In this document: in pieces, positions 1 to 7,209 of the stretch
Position numbering within the stretch: position 1 is the first letter of the stretch
Layout: the number at the start of each line of letters is the position of its first letter
Source: an uncultured Johnsonella sp.
Lineage (GTDB): Bacteria > Bacillota > Clostridia > Lachnospirales > Lachnospiraceae
Assembly (NCBI GenBank): GCA_900766185.1
Contig: CAAFUL010000099.1
Span: forward strand, 1 to 12,536
Direction of reading: 5' to 3'
DNA length: 12,536 nt
Program-made: the position numbers and the translations under genes
Notes under the pieces: generated by a model
Databases searched by the model: none
Told to the model about the DNA's origin: nothing
Seen by the model: the letters and a program-made list of their open reading frames with translations, nothing else

Positions 1-33
1 ACTTCCCCTTGATAACATAAACAATTATAAATA

Positions 34-79
34 TATCTACACGCCACTAATCTTTTCCAACAGTAGTGTGGCGGAGATA
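34..79. repeat. Small hairpin beside the left palindromic repeat
   Basis: Two nested arm pairs are visible: TATCT (34-38) with AGATA (75-79), and CGCCAC (42-47) with GTGGCG (68-73), around a loop of about 20 bases. It lies between a 15-base tract at 13-27 (TAACATAAACAATTA) and the long palindrome starting at 80. The same 15-base tract recurs at 12283-12297, but there only 8 bases separate it from the repeat arm, so this hairpin is present in one copy and absent from the other. It may be a separate small inserted element or an optional module of the repeat. Its function is unknown. Confidence 0.5.
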
Positions 80-271
80 AAAAAACTCCGTATAATTCAA
101 TCTTTTTAGCGGTTAACCCTTTTGATAAAGCGAGGTACAAATTCCACAGACGAGGACTGTTTGAATGCAGCTCGCCGCCTTTTGGCGAGCAAACGAGTTC
201 CGCAGTCTGTGTGAATTTGTCGAAGCTTTGAAAATGGGTTGCGAGTATGATTGAATTATACGGAGTTTTTT
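80..271 (-). repeat. Long palindromic structured repeat, left copy; likely also terminates the alr transcript
   Basis: This is a 192-base element bounded by perfect 23-base inverted arms (80-102 and 249-271; core ACTCCGTATAATTCAATC). Inside are further paired arms: 115-131 with 225-240, 137-151 with 205-220, and a tip hairpin GCTCGCC (170-176) with GGCGAGC (184-190). The whole can fold into one long interrupted hairpin. On the minus strand the outer arm ends in seven T residues (85-79) and starts 17 bases after the alr stop, so it probably ends the minus-strand operon. On the plus strand it also ends in six T residues. Its reverse complement shares several exact blocks with 12364-12536 (see findings). 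It contains no ORF. It could be a non-autonomous mobile palindrome or a structured RNA family. Confidence 0.8.
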
Positions 272-288
272 GTTTACTTAGAATATTT

Positions 289-1473
289 CTACTTCAAAAA
301 ATCCTGATAAAGATTTATAGTATAGTCCTTTACTCCCACTACCTTACCTTCTCTAAGATATATCCTCGGTATTCTCTTGCTCCAGTCGCAAGAAAGCTCG
401 TATGAGAATCTCATGCTTAAGTCTCCTAAAAGCTCTGCTGTGATTACTTCATCACCATCTTTTCCAAGTATTGTTACCTCATCTCCTATCTTAGCATCAG
501 GTATATCACTTACATCTACCATAAACTGATCCATACATACTCTTCCGGTGATGGGGGCTTTTTTGCCGTGTACCAGTATGTAGCCTTTATTACTTAAAGT
601 TCTTGGATATCCGTCTCCGTAGCCGAAAGATATGGTAGCTATCTTTTTCTTCTCAGGCAGTGTGTAGGTTGCACCGTAGCCTATGGTCTCGCCCTTATCA
701 ACTTCTTTTATATGAGTGATCATAGACTTAATAGTCATAACCTGTTTAAGCTCAACACCTTCCATGTCCATGTCATTATCCGGCTTGATTCCGTAAAGCA
801 CTATTCCGGCTCTTACCATATCAAGTGAAGAACCTATATTTCTTACAGAGCCGGCTGAGTTAGAGATATGCCTTATCTTAGGCTCTACTCCCTCTTTCTT
901 AAGAAGTTCTATGAACTTTTCAAGTCTTTCAAACTGTTTTAATGCACAATCTCTGTCGGGGGCATCCGCTTTATACATATGGCTGAATACTCCTTCGATC
1001 TCTAAGCCTTCAAGTTTTGATATTTCCTTTACCGTCTTTGCAGCCTCTTCATCATACCTGCAGCCTATTCTGTTCATTCCGGTATCAACTGCTATGTGTA
1101 TATAGGCTTTTCTGTTTTGTGCTACCGCTTCTTTTGATATCGCCCTTGCCTGCTCCATGGTAAATATAGTTGCCCTTATTTCATGCTTAACTATATCTCC
1201 ATAATCAAACTCAGGTACGGGACCAAGTATAAGTATAGGTTTGTATATATTATGATAATATAAATTAAGTGCCTCGGCAGTAGTTGCCACTGCTATAAAG
1301 TCCACATATTCCTGTAATGCCAAAGCTACCGGTACATCTCCATGCCCGTAAGCGTCAGCCTTTACCACTCCGGTAAGTTTTACTCCCTTTGGTACATTGT
1401 CTCTTATAGCCTTAATATTATGTACTACCGCATCCAAATCCACCAAAGCCTTGGCTCTTTTATACCTCTCCAT
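289..1473 (-). CDS. alr: Alanine racemase (PLP-dependent, fold type III)
   Basis: Interconverts L- and D-alanine in the cytoplasm using PLP. The 394-residue product has the usual family length. Visible motifs are the PLP-lysine box VVKADAYGHG (K38), HISNSAG (202-208), RAGIVLYG (221-228), GYGATY (265-270, first Tyr the probable catalytic base Y266) and MDQFMVD (314-320). The ATG at 1473 is preferred over the upstream one at 1545 because AAGGAG (1482-1487) sits 8 bases before it and family homology begins there (RAKALVDLDAVVHN). It is the last gene of the minus-strand run, 87 bases after orr. The thiolase step of ornithine degradation is assigned a D-alanine product, so this racemase may feed that product into L-alanine metabolism; it could equally supply D-alanine for peptidoglycan. 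Activity on other amino acids cannot be excluded from sequence. Confidence 0.93.
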   Translation of the reverse strand: MERYKRAKALVDLDAVVHNIKAIRDNVPKGVKLTGVVKADAYGHGDVPVALALQEYVDFIAVATTAEALNLYYHNIYKPILILGPVPEFDYGDIVKHEIRATIFTMEQARAISKEAVAQNRKAYIHIAVDTGMNRIGCRYDEEAAKTVKEISKLEGLEIEGVFSHMYKADAPDRDCALKQFERLEKFIELLKKEGVEPKIRHISNSAGSVRNIGSSLDMVRAGIVLYGIKPDNDMDMEGVELKQVMTIKSMITHIKEVDKGETIGYGATYTLPEKKKIATISFGYGDGYPRTLSNKGYILVHGKKAPITGRVCMDQFMVDVSDIPDAKIGDEVTILGKDGDEVITAELLGDLSMRFSYELSCDWSKRIPRIYLREGKVVGVKDYTINLYQDFLK

Positions 1474-1481
1474 AAGATTTT

Positions 1482-1487
1482 CTCCTT
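1482..1487 (-). promoter_or_regulatory. Ribosome-binding site fixing the alr start
   Basis: AAGGAG on the minus strand lies 8 bases upstream of the ATG at 1473. No comparable site precedes the in-frame ATG at 1545, so the shorter protein is the likely product. Confidence 0.75.
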
Positions 1488-1521
1488 TATCGTCATTTTC
1501 TTGATATACCTGACACGCATT

Positions 1522-1548
1522 AGGGTGCTGTATTAAATACAACACCCT
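1522..1548 (-). other. Hairpin in the orr-alr spacer
   Basis: AGGGTG (1522-1527) pairs with CACCCT (1543-1548), and the inner TGTAT/ATACA extends the stem with one mismatch. On the minus strand it starts 12 bases after the orr stop codon and is not followed by a T tract, so it is not a canonical intrinsic terminator. It may be a leaky terminator, a processing site or a 3'-end stabiliser between orr and alr. Confidence 0.5.
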
Positions 1549-1560
1549 TTAAGCAAAACT

Positions 1561-2628
1561 TTATTCATACACCCTGTCTACATATTTACTGGTAAATGCT
1601 GCAAGTAAAGCACCGTAGCTAAGTCTGAACTTAACTGTATCTCCCAATTTATAATTTTTATCTGAATGTGTCAGGTTAACTATTGTGTGGTCTGAACTTG
1701 CACCAAGTACTTTAATTTTCTCATCTACAGGCATAAGTCCGTCAAGTACCATATCCTGTCTGCCAAATCCCAGTATACCTCTCTTTGCTATACCCTCATC
1801 ATCATAATGTGGTACCTGTCCGAAAGCATCAACTCCTATTTCACCTATAGGGTAAGTAGGCTTATTCTTTATCTCTACAAGCTGTCCTTCAAGAAGCACA
1901 GCATCATTTGCCGTACCTTCTACTCTGTTGCCGTAAGCAGTCTCATTACCAAGGATAAATGCCTCTCCTATTCTAAGACTTGTAATTCCCTTAGGAAGCT
2001 CGCCTCTGTCTATAAGATATATTGAGCTTGAGTTTCCTCCTGAGATCATAGGAAGCTTGAATCCAAGCTTAGCCTCTATCTTCTCAGCTATTTTAACAAG
2101 TCTTGAGAGATTATCATTTTTAGGGATTATAGCACCGTAGCAGGTAAGGTTCACACCTACACCGTGAAGGTCTATATTCTTAAGTGAATTGATTTCTTCG
2201 GCAACCTTAAGTATCTCTTCTTCATTTTCGTAGAAAATACCCTCTCTTAAGTCGCCAAGGTCAACCATCAGTACCACTTTATGAGTCTTACCCTGCTTTT
2301 GAGCCTCTTTATCCATCTTTCTTATGGTCTCAATCTCTGAGTTAAGGCTTATATCTGCATATTTTATGACTTCTTCTATCTCGCAGTCCTGCACGATTCT
2401 AAGCAGGAGTTTTTTAACGGGTAAGTCCGTATATGACTTAATATTGGCAATTCTTGCATCTGCAAGAAAGTCAACACCCTCATCAACTACAGTTTCAACG
2501 ATTTTTCTGTCGGCAGTAAATGATTTGGTTACTATGCCCATCTCAAGTCCCGCCTTGCTTGTAAGTGCTCTCATGGCTCTTACATTCTGTCTGATTTTTT
2601 CTAAATTAATTACCAGCCTCGGATACAT
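1561..2628 (-). CDS. orr: Ornithine racemase (PLP-dependent, alanine racemase N-terminal-domain family)
   Basis: Converts L-ornithine to D-ornithine, the true substrate of the aminomutase, so it is the entry enzyme of the oxidative ornithine pathway. The 355-residue protein begins MYPRLVINLEKIRQNV and has the likely PLP lysine at K35 in GIVTKSFTAD, at the end of a first beta strand as in fold-type-III racemases. Further on it has MISGGNSSSIYL and LRIGEAFILG, typical of the YkfD/Orr-type racemases and distinct from Alr. The ATG at 2628 has GAGGAG 8 bases upstream. Its start overlaps the 3' end of the MutL-like gene by 23 bases, which implies translational coupling. The name rests on the family and on neighbours oraS/oraE/ord/ortAB; alone the sequence could be read as a generic amino-acid racemase. 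Confidence 0.9.
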   Translation of the reverse strand: MYPRLVINLEKIRQNVRAMRALTSKAGLEMGIVTKSFTADRKIVETVVDEGVDFLADARIANIKSYTDLPVKKLLLRIVQDCEIEEVIKYADISLNSEIETIRKMDKEAQKQGKTHKVVLMVDLGDLREGIFYENEEEILKVAEEINSLKNIDLHGVGVNLTCYGAIIPKNDNLSRLVKIAEKIEAKLGFKLPMISGGNSSSIYLIDRGELPKGITSLRIGEAFILGNETAYGNRVEGTANDAVLLEGQLVEIKNKPTYPIGEIGVDAFGQVPHYDDEGIAKRGILGFGRQDMVLDGLMPVDEKIKVLGASSDHTIVNLTHSDKNYKLGDTVKFRLSYGALLAAFTSKYVDRVYE

Positions 2629-4018
2629 CTTCTTTTCTCCTCTTCTTCGGAAGTTTTATTCTAAGACTCTTTGCCAATAGTTTGAGTGCAGCTTCCTCAT
2701 GTGCCTTTGACAGTACTCCCAAAGATGCCATGATATAATCATTTTCCACTAAGATCTCAGCCTCAGGGTGTGGATATAGTTTCATACCCGATTCATTATC
2801 CATAGCTATCTTTCTCATAATCTCAACTCTGTTAGGCAGTCTGGTAAGTGCTCCACCTGTTCCTATTATATATTTAACCTGTGAAAGATCCTTACCTTCC
2901 GCAAGGCTGCTTCTTCCTGAAGGTCCGTATACATATCTTATCCTTCCGGCATGACGCTCAACCGCCTTAAGCACTGCTTCAAGTGTCAGTCTTTCAACAA
3001 ATTTAATTTCATCTTCATTCTTAGGTATGGCTTTATACTCTGCCATAACCTTGTCTATATCTATATTAAGCTCTTCTTTTAATTTATCTTTTCCTATTGT
3101 GGCAACTATATTGGGCATATTTACATATACACCGAGATCGCCCTCAACAGTTCTTTTTGCAACCGGCTCCGGATGCACAAGTATTCTTGATATTTCATCA
3201 GACTCTACAGTTACGGAGTGTAAGTCGGTAGTTGCACCGCCTACATCAAGTACTATCAAGTCTCCCAAATATTGATACAAAAGCTTTGCCGCTTCCATAA
3301 CCGCTCCGGGTGTAGGAATTATCGGTCCGTTTACCATATCTCTTACATGTTCCATTCCGGGAGCATGGATTATATGATCTTCAAAGGCATCCTGTATAAC
3401 TCTTCTGCTGGGCTCTACATTAAGTTCATCTATCTTCGGATATACATTATCTACTATATAAAGTCTTTGCCCTGCATGTTTTTCTTCAAATATTAATTGA
3501 ATCTCTTCTTGATTTTCTACATTACCCGCATATATTATAGGTATATTTAAGCCTAGGTCGCTGATAAGCTCCGCATTGTGAAGTGCAGTTTCTCTCTCTC
3601 CGTAGTCCACTCCTCCGGCTATCAATATAATATTAGGTCTTATTTCTTGGATTCTTTTTAAATCGGTTCTTCTAAGCTTTCCTGCAGTTACTTGATGTAT
3701 TATAGCTCCGGCACCCAGTGCCGCTTCCTTTGCCGCCTTAGCCGTCATATCGTATACCAGACCGTGTACGGTCATCTTAAGCCCGCCGGCAGCACTTGAA
3801 GTTGCGAGCATTTCAACATATTCTATCTTATCAACTCCCAAATTCTTAACCAAATCGTCAATTGCTCCCTGAAGACCAATCCTCACATCTCCATCAAGTA
3901 CCGAGGTAGGAGCCTGTCCCTGACCCACAAATTGCGGGTCAGAGCCGGCTATACCGTTGAAAGCATTAACGACGGTAGTAGTTGAGCCTATTTCAGCCAC
4001 TAATACGTCTATTTTCAT
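2606..4018 (-). CDS. MutL/GlmL-family ASKHA ATPase, putative aminomutase-reactivating protein
   Basis: A 470-residue protein of the actin/Hsp70/sugar-kinase (ASKHA) fold, resembling the MutL/GlmL proteins encoded beside glutamate mutase (this is not the DNA mismatch-repair MutL). Nucleotide-binding signatures are EIGSTTT (9-15, phosphate 1), VLDVGGATTDLHSV (256-269, phosphate 2) and YIIGTGGALTRLPN (383-396, adenosine loop). ILIAGGVDYGERET (131-144) and the C-terminal YPHPEAEILVENDYIMASLG (from 415) also look family-like. It follows oraE by 33 bases and overlaps orr by 23 bases, so it is co-expressed with the B12-dependent mutase. The context suggests ATP-driven release of damaged cobalamin or help in assembling OraS/OraE; this role is inferred. 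Its Shine-Dalgarno match is weak (AGAG about 9 bases upstream), so translation may depend on coupling with oraE. Confidence 0.85.
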   Translation of the reverse strand: MKIDVLVAEIGSTTTVVNAFNGIAGSDPQFVGQGQAPTSVLDGDVRIGLQGAIDDLVKNLGVDKIEYVEMLATSSAAGGLKMTVHGLVYDMTAKAAKEAALGAGAIIHQVTAGKLRRTDLKRIQEIRPNIILIAGGVDYGERETALHNAELISDLGLNIPIIYAGNVENQEEIQLIFEEKHAGQRLYIVDNVYPKIDELNVEPSRRVIQDAFEDHIIHAPGMEHVRDMVNGPIIPTPGAVMEAAKLLYQYLGDLIVLDVGGATTDLHSVTVESDEISRILVHPEPVAKRTVEGDLGVYVNMPNIVATIGKDKLKEELNIDIDKVMAEYKAIPKNEDEIKFVERLTLEAVLKAVERHAGRIRYVYGPSGRSSLAEGKDLSQVKYIIGTGGALTRLPNRVEIMRKIAMDNESGMKLYPHPEAEILVENDYIMASLGVLSKAHEEAALKLLAKSLRIKLPKKRRKEDVSEAGN

Positions 4019-4051
4019 AAGTTTTCTCTTGCTTTCCTTATATTAATTAAT

Positions 4052-6265
4052 TTATTTGTTTTGTTCCATTTCTTTTCTCTTCTTAACAAGGAAGGTAGCT
4101 ACATGCACACCCTTTGATCCTCTTCCGAATCCTGCATCTACACCCTGCTTTACAGCTATCTCAGGTGTAACCTGTGTACCGCCTGCAACTATCATAACCT
4201 TATCACGGATACCCTTCTCTACTGCAAGTTCATGAATACGCTTCATATTCTTATAGTGGATATCATCATGAGAGATTATAGTTGAAGCAAGTATTGCATC
4301 CGCATTAAGCTCTATAGCGGCGTCAACAAGCTTTTCTACCGGTACTGAAGTTCCGAGATAATGTACTTCTATACCGTACTTCTCTATACCGCCGTGCTTA
4401 ATATCAAGTATCTCTCTAAGTCCTACTGAGTGCTCGTCCTCACCTACTGTAGCTCCTACTATTCTCATAGGCTTAGCCTCGATCTCAGCTCTGATGTCCG
4501 CATCTGAAAGTACTTCAGGCTCCGGTGGGATTACAAGATCGTTAATGTCTACTGTAAAGTCTACACGACCCTTGATCTCTATTCTGGTACCCTCAGCCGG
4601 CTGCATAATTTCTCTTGAAATAACTTCAGGCTCTTGGAGGTTCATCTTCTTAGCTATCTCAAGTCCTGCGAATTCCGCAACACGCTTTGAAGCAGGTAAG
4701 AACATGGTAAGGAGTACTGTACCGTCTCCCATCCACTCAACCTCAGGCTTGATCTTAGAAGACTTTCTAAGCTCTTCTGTCTCCTTAAGACGAACATTTA
4801 CATTGTCATTCTCGTCAAGCTCATCTATAAAGATGATCTTGTCCGGATCTTCAAATGTACATCCGCCGATAAGTGCAGCAGGATTTTCAATAGCTGCCGG
4901 ATCGTACTGTGCTACATTGTTATATCCGAAGTGTGCGGTTACAGGAGCGAAGTAATCTTCATCTCTTTCATAAACCGTACCTGCACCTACTCCACCTTCT
5001 ATCTTTCTTGCTATACCGTCTCCGTTACGCTCAGGATAGTTTCCTGAGTCTACGAAGAAACCGTCTTGAACAGCGTTGAAGAAACCGCCGATTTCCTTGA
5101 TCTCTTCAAGGAAGAGTACCGCTCTTTCCTTAATATCTCTTACTCTTTCACGAAGTACGCCGTCTTTCTTAAGCTCTACCATCTCCATCAAGCCGTCCAT
5201 ACCTACAAATACTTGCTTTGCGGTATCAAGAGCTTCTATGTTGTTGATATGCCATGGAACATTTCTACCCTCGTCAGGTGTGATGGTTGACTGGATATCA
5301 GCACTTGTAAGCTTAGATGTAAGTATATTAAGTACATGTGTTACTGTTGCCTCTCTTACAGATGACTCCATGTATTTTGTATTCATCTGTGCTCTCATTC
5401 TATATCTGTGGAAGAACTCTCTAAGTGCCACTGCGTATGGCAGGTCAAGATATAGACAAGGTGCAGGAGGTGCTGTAGGAGGAACTGTTGACAAGCAGAT
5501 GTTGCCCGGGTTCATACCTACTTTTTCAGAGAACATTGAGTTAAGTGCATGCTGAACCATAAGCTCAGGCATAACCTTCCATGCTTCTCTTGCTGTAGCG
5601 TTGGCATTGTGTGCACCGTCTATCTGTGCTACATCCGCCCATGTTAAAATCTTCTTTGATTCGCAAGCGTCTACGAAAGAACGAATCATATTTATATTTC
5701 TGTAAAGCACATTGTACTGAGCATCCTGATGGGCTCCATTTATACCCTCTTCTGCGAACATAACCGCTACATCAGGTCCTGCAACTCCTGATACATAGGA
5801 GTGGTAATTTATTGGACGACCTACTTCTTCTTCTATTAAATCAAGTGCTTTTCTTTGTGCTCTTACTTGTTTTCTTGTTATAGGCACACCACCGATACCT
5901 TGTGGAGTTCCTTCGATAAGTCCGTCAAAGTGTGACTGACCTGCGGTTCTGATAACCATGATATGGTCTGCACCATGCCATGCCGCCATTCTCATACGAC
6001 GAATATCATCTTCAAATCTACCTGAAGCAATCTCTGTTGTGATTACAGGTTGTGGCTGTGGGTCAATGCTTTCGAAGTACTTTGCTGATGGAAGCGGAAC
6101 TGATTGCTTAAGCGGTTGTGATAAATCGTGGAACACGAAAGGTCCCTGCTTTTCTCCGCTACTTGACTTTCTCCATGTCCAGCCACGCCTTTTAGGTCTG
6201 TAAGATTCCAGATCCTTTAATATCTCTTCTATATTTATCTTCTCATTTGGAGTTAATTTTTCCAT
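4052..6265 (-). CDS. oraE: D-ornithine 4,5-aminomutase, large E subunit (adenosylcobalamin and PLP)
   Basis: With OraS it moves the terminal amino group of D-ornithine from C5 to C4 by a radical mechanism, giving 2,4-diaminopentanoate. The 737-residue protein has a long TIM-barrel part (roughly 90-550) and a C-terminal Rossmann-like cobalamin domain (about 600-730). The B12 signature DxHxxG is DEHSVG, with axial ligand H612. K623 in DIKHGG lies 11 residues later. The same His-to-Lys spacing occurs in the known enzymes (H618/K629 in C. sticklandii OraE, H133/K144 in lysine 5,6-aminomutase beta), so K623 is the probable PLP lysine. AGGTQVTPE and GFGRGSKGVH near the end complete the B12 fold. 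It starts 3 bases after the oraS stop, and its purine-rich SD lies within the oraS 3' end, so translation is probably coupled. The reading frame is intact and no key residue is missing. Confidence 0.97.
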   Translation of the reverse strand: MEKLTPNEKINIEEILKDLESYRPKRRGWTWRKSSSGEKQGPFVFHDLSQPLKQSVPLPSAKYFESIDPQPQPVITTEIASGRFEDDIRRMRMAAWHGADHIMVIRTAGQSHFDGLIEGTPQGIGGVPITRKQVRAQRKALDLIEEEVGRPINYHSYVSGVAGPDVAVMFAEEGINGAHQDAQYNVLYRNINMIRSFVDACESKKILTWADVAQIDGAHNANATAREAWKVMPELMVQHALNSMFSEKVGMNPGNICLSTVPPTAPPAPCLYLDLPYAVALREFFHRYRMRAQMNTKYMESSVREATVTHVLNILTSKLTSADIQSTITPDEGRNVPWHINNIEALDTAKQVFVGMDGLMEMVELKKDGVLRERVRDIKERAVLFLEEIKEIGGFFNAVQDGFFVDSGNYPERNGDGIARKIEGGVGAGTVYERDEDYFAPVTAHFGYNNVAQYDPAAIENPAALIGGCTFEDPDKIIFIDELDENDNVNVRLKETEELRKSSKIKPEVEWMGDGTVLLTMFLPASKRVAEFAGLEIAKKMNLQEPEVISREIMQPAEGTRIEIKGRVDFTVDINDLVIPPEPEVLSDADIRAEIEAKPMRIVGATVGEDEHSVGLREILDIKHGGIEKYGIEVHYLGTSVPVEKLVDAAIELNADAILASTIISHDDIHYKNMKRIHELAVEKGIRDKVMIVAGGTQVTPEIAVKQGVDAGFGRGSKGVHVATFLVKKRKEMEQNK

Positions 6266-6268
6266 ATA

Positions 6269-6637
6269 CTAATTGCCCCCCTTGAATAAATCCGCAGCTT
6301 CCTGCCACATTTTTCCGTCTGCAAGTGCAACTCCGGCTTCTCTTACACTGATGTTCTTAGCCTTTGCCAACTTATACACTACATGACCTGCTCCCTTACC
6401 CATAAGTCCTCTGTCGATTACTCCGTCTACGATAGCCTTAGCCTCTATAGATGAAAATCCCATTCTTAAGAGAACAGATCTTTCAATTGCCGGTGAAGTA
6501 TTCTTTCTTCCCAGCTCCAAAAGGGGATCTACAATATCACTTGCTAAAGACCAGAATCTCTCATAAAGCTCCTGATCACTTAATTTAGCAAGATGAGCTC
6601 TTCTCTCATTAAAATCATCTGCACGTTTCTCTGCCAT
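6269..6637 (-). CDS. oraS: D-ornithine 4,5-aminomutase, small S subunit
   Basis: A 122-residue soluble, largely helical protein matching the small OraS family in length and position. It forms the heterodimeric unit with OraE and is needed for aminomutase activity. It begins AEKRADDFNERRAHLAKLSDQEL, has a central LLELGRKNTSPAIERSVLLRMGFSS segment, and ends LADGKMWQEAADLFKGGN. No cofactor motif is expected in this subunit. GGAAGGAGA precedes the ATG at 6637 by about 12 bases, a rather long spacing. It is the first gene after the 572-base gap below ortB, so it may have its own promoter or depend on read-through. Confidence 0.94.
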   Translation of the reverse strand: MAEKRADDFNERRAHLAKLSDQELYERFWSLASDIVDPLLELGRKNTSPAIERSVLLRMGFSSIEAKAIVDGVIDRGLMGKGAGHVVYKLAKAKNISVREAGVALADGKMWQEAADLFKGGN

Positions 6638-6669
6638 AGTTTAAATGTGTCTCCTTCCATTTTAGACTA

Positions 6670-6680
6670 TACATTATATA
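6670..6680 (-). promoter_or_regulatory. Possible -10 element upstream of oraS
   Basis: A TATAAT hexamer on the minus strand (within AGTATATAATG) lies about 35 bases before the oraS start. No good TTGACA-like -35 box is visible at 16-18 bases. In such AT-rich DNA a chance match is likely, so this is only a candidate for separate transcription of oraS-oraE and the genes after them. Confidence 0.25.
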
Positions 6681-6732
6681 CTTCCAAAACTTATCCTAAG
6701 CTAAAGTACAATATGTATCATTATATTATTAC

Positions 6733-6803
6733 CTCAGCTTTCAGATCGTTATTTAAACACGACTTCTTTATTTTATGCTTAAATAACGATCCAAAAAACT
6801 GAG
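6733..6803 (-). other. Long hairpin upstream of oraS
   Basis: A perfect 13 bp stem, GATCGTTATTTAA (6744-6756) with its complement at 6779-6791, encloses a 22-base loop. It is reinforced outside by CTCAG (6733-6737) with CTGAG (6799-6803), and A/T tracts between the two can partly pair. On the transcribed (minus) strand it is not followed by a T run, so it is not a simple terminator. Likely roles are mRNA processing or stability at the 5' side of the oraS-oraE message, or protein binding as DNA. Confidence 0.65.
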
Positions 6804-7165
6804 TATTTTATTATATACTAAAAATTTACCTCGTGTATAGTTTCTTAAATAATTTCCTACTTTCGCCAATTTCTTACAAGTATTTAAGTTTAGCCTAAGC
6901 TTGCCCTCTACGCTTTCCTAAACCTATACCGAAAAATCAACGACCTTAGGTAATCAGTTCTTGATCAATACACTAGAACAACAAATTTCTCCTTAATCTG
7001 TATGCCTTACAAGTAACTTTTAATCTTTTAAGTGCCAAAAGTCGCTTTAGACACTTATGACAAATATTTTTCTTTGCTCGATAAGTTCGTATTTAATCAG
7101 CTTGAATCTACTATATCAAGCTTTATATTAAATCCAAGCTGACTTTTATTGCTTCTATTATTTAA

Positions 7166-7190
7166 TAGTTTATATGTTTAATACAAACTA
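7166..7190 (-). other. Hairpin just after the ortB stop codon
   Basis: TAGTTTATAT (7166-7175) pairs with ATACAAACTA (7181-7190) with one mismatch and a 5-base loop, 19 bases after the ortB stop. The minus strand continues with TTAAATAATAG, not a T tract. It may be a weak terminator or a 3'-end protecting stem-loop for the ord-ortA-ortB message. Confidence 0.4.
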
Positions 7191-7209
7191 CAAATTACAT
7201 TATACTTTC

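Larger units (their letters stand above)
6638..7209 (-). other. 572-base gene-free gap between ortB and oraS
   Basis: No ORF of believable composition covers this stretch in either direction, and stop codons are frequent in every frame. It is AT-rich and holds several inverted repeats: a long hairpin at 6733-6803, alternative pairings at 7097-7142, and a near-perfect 10 bp hairpin at 7166-7190 just after the ortB stop. Otherwise the minus-strand genes here are spaced by -23 to +87 bases, except ord-ortA, so this gap stands out. I see no cobalamin riboswitch core and no T-box core. It could be an untranslated processing region, the footprint of a lost gene, or a regulatory leader for the aminomutase genes. 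Confidence 0.7.

Noticed and set aside
80..271. An insertion sequence or CRISPR array at the left edge
   Set aside because: There is no transposase ORF and no regularly spaced direct repeats; only a single palindromic element with inverted arms is present.
289..1545. A longer 418-residue alanine racemase starting at 1545
   Set aside because: The extra 24 residues do not resemble the family, overlap the spacer hairpin at 1522-1548 and lack a ribosome site, while the ATG at 1473 has AAGGAG 8 bases upstream.
4494..5555. Two plus-strand ORFs of 153 and 159 codons opposite oraE
   Set aside because: They are antisense to a highly conserved gene, have Ser-rich low-complexity translations and no ribosome sites; they are by-products of codon bias on the other strand.
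6638..7209. A cobalamin (B12) riboswitch upstream of the B12-dependent oraS/oraE
   Set aside because: The region is too AT-rich and shows no B12-box-like core or the expected GC-rich stems on the minus strand; no T-box core was seen either.
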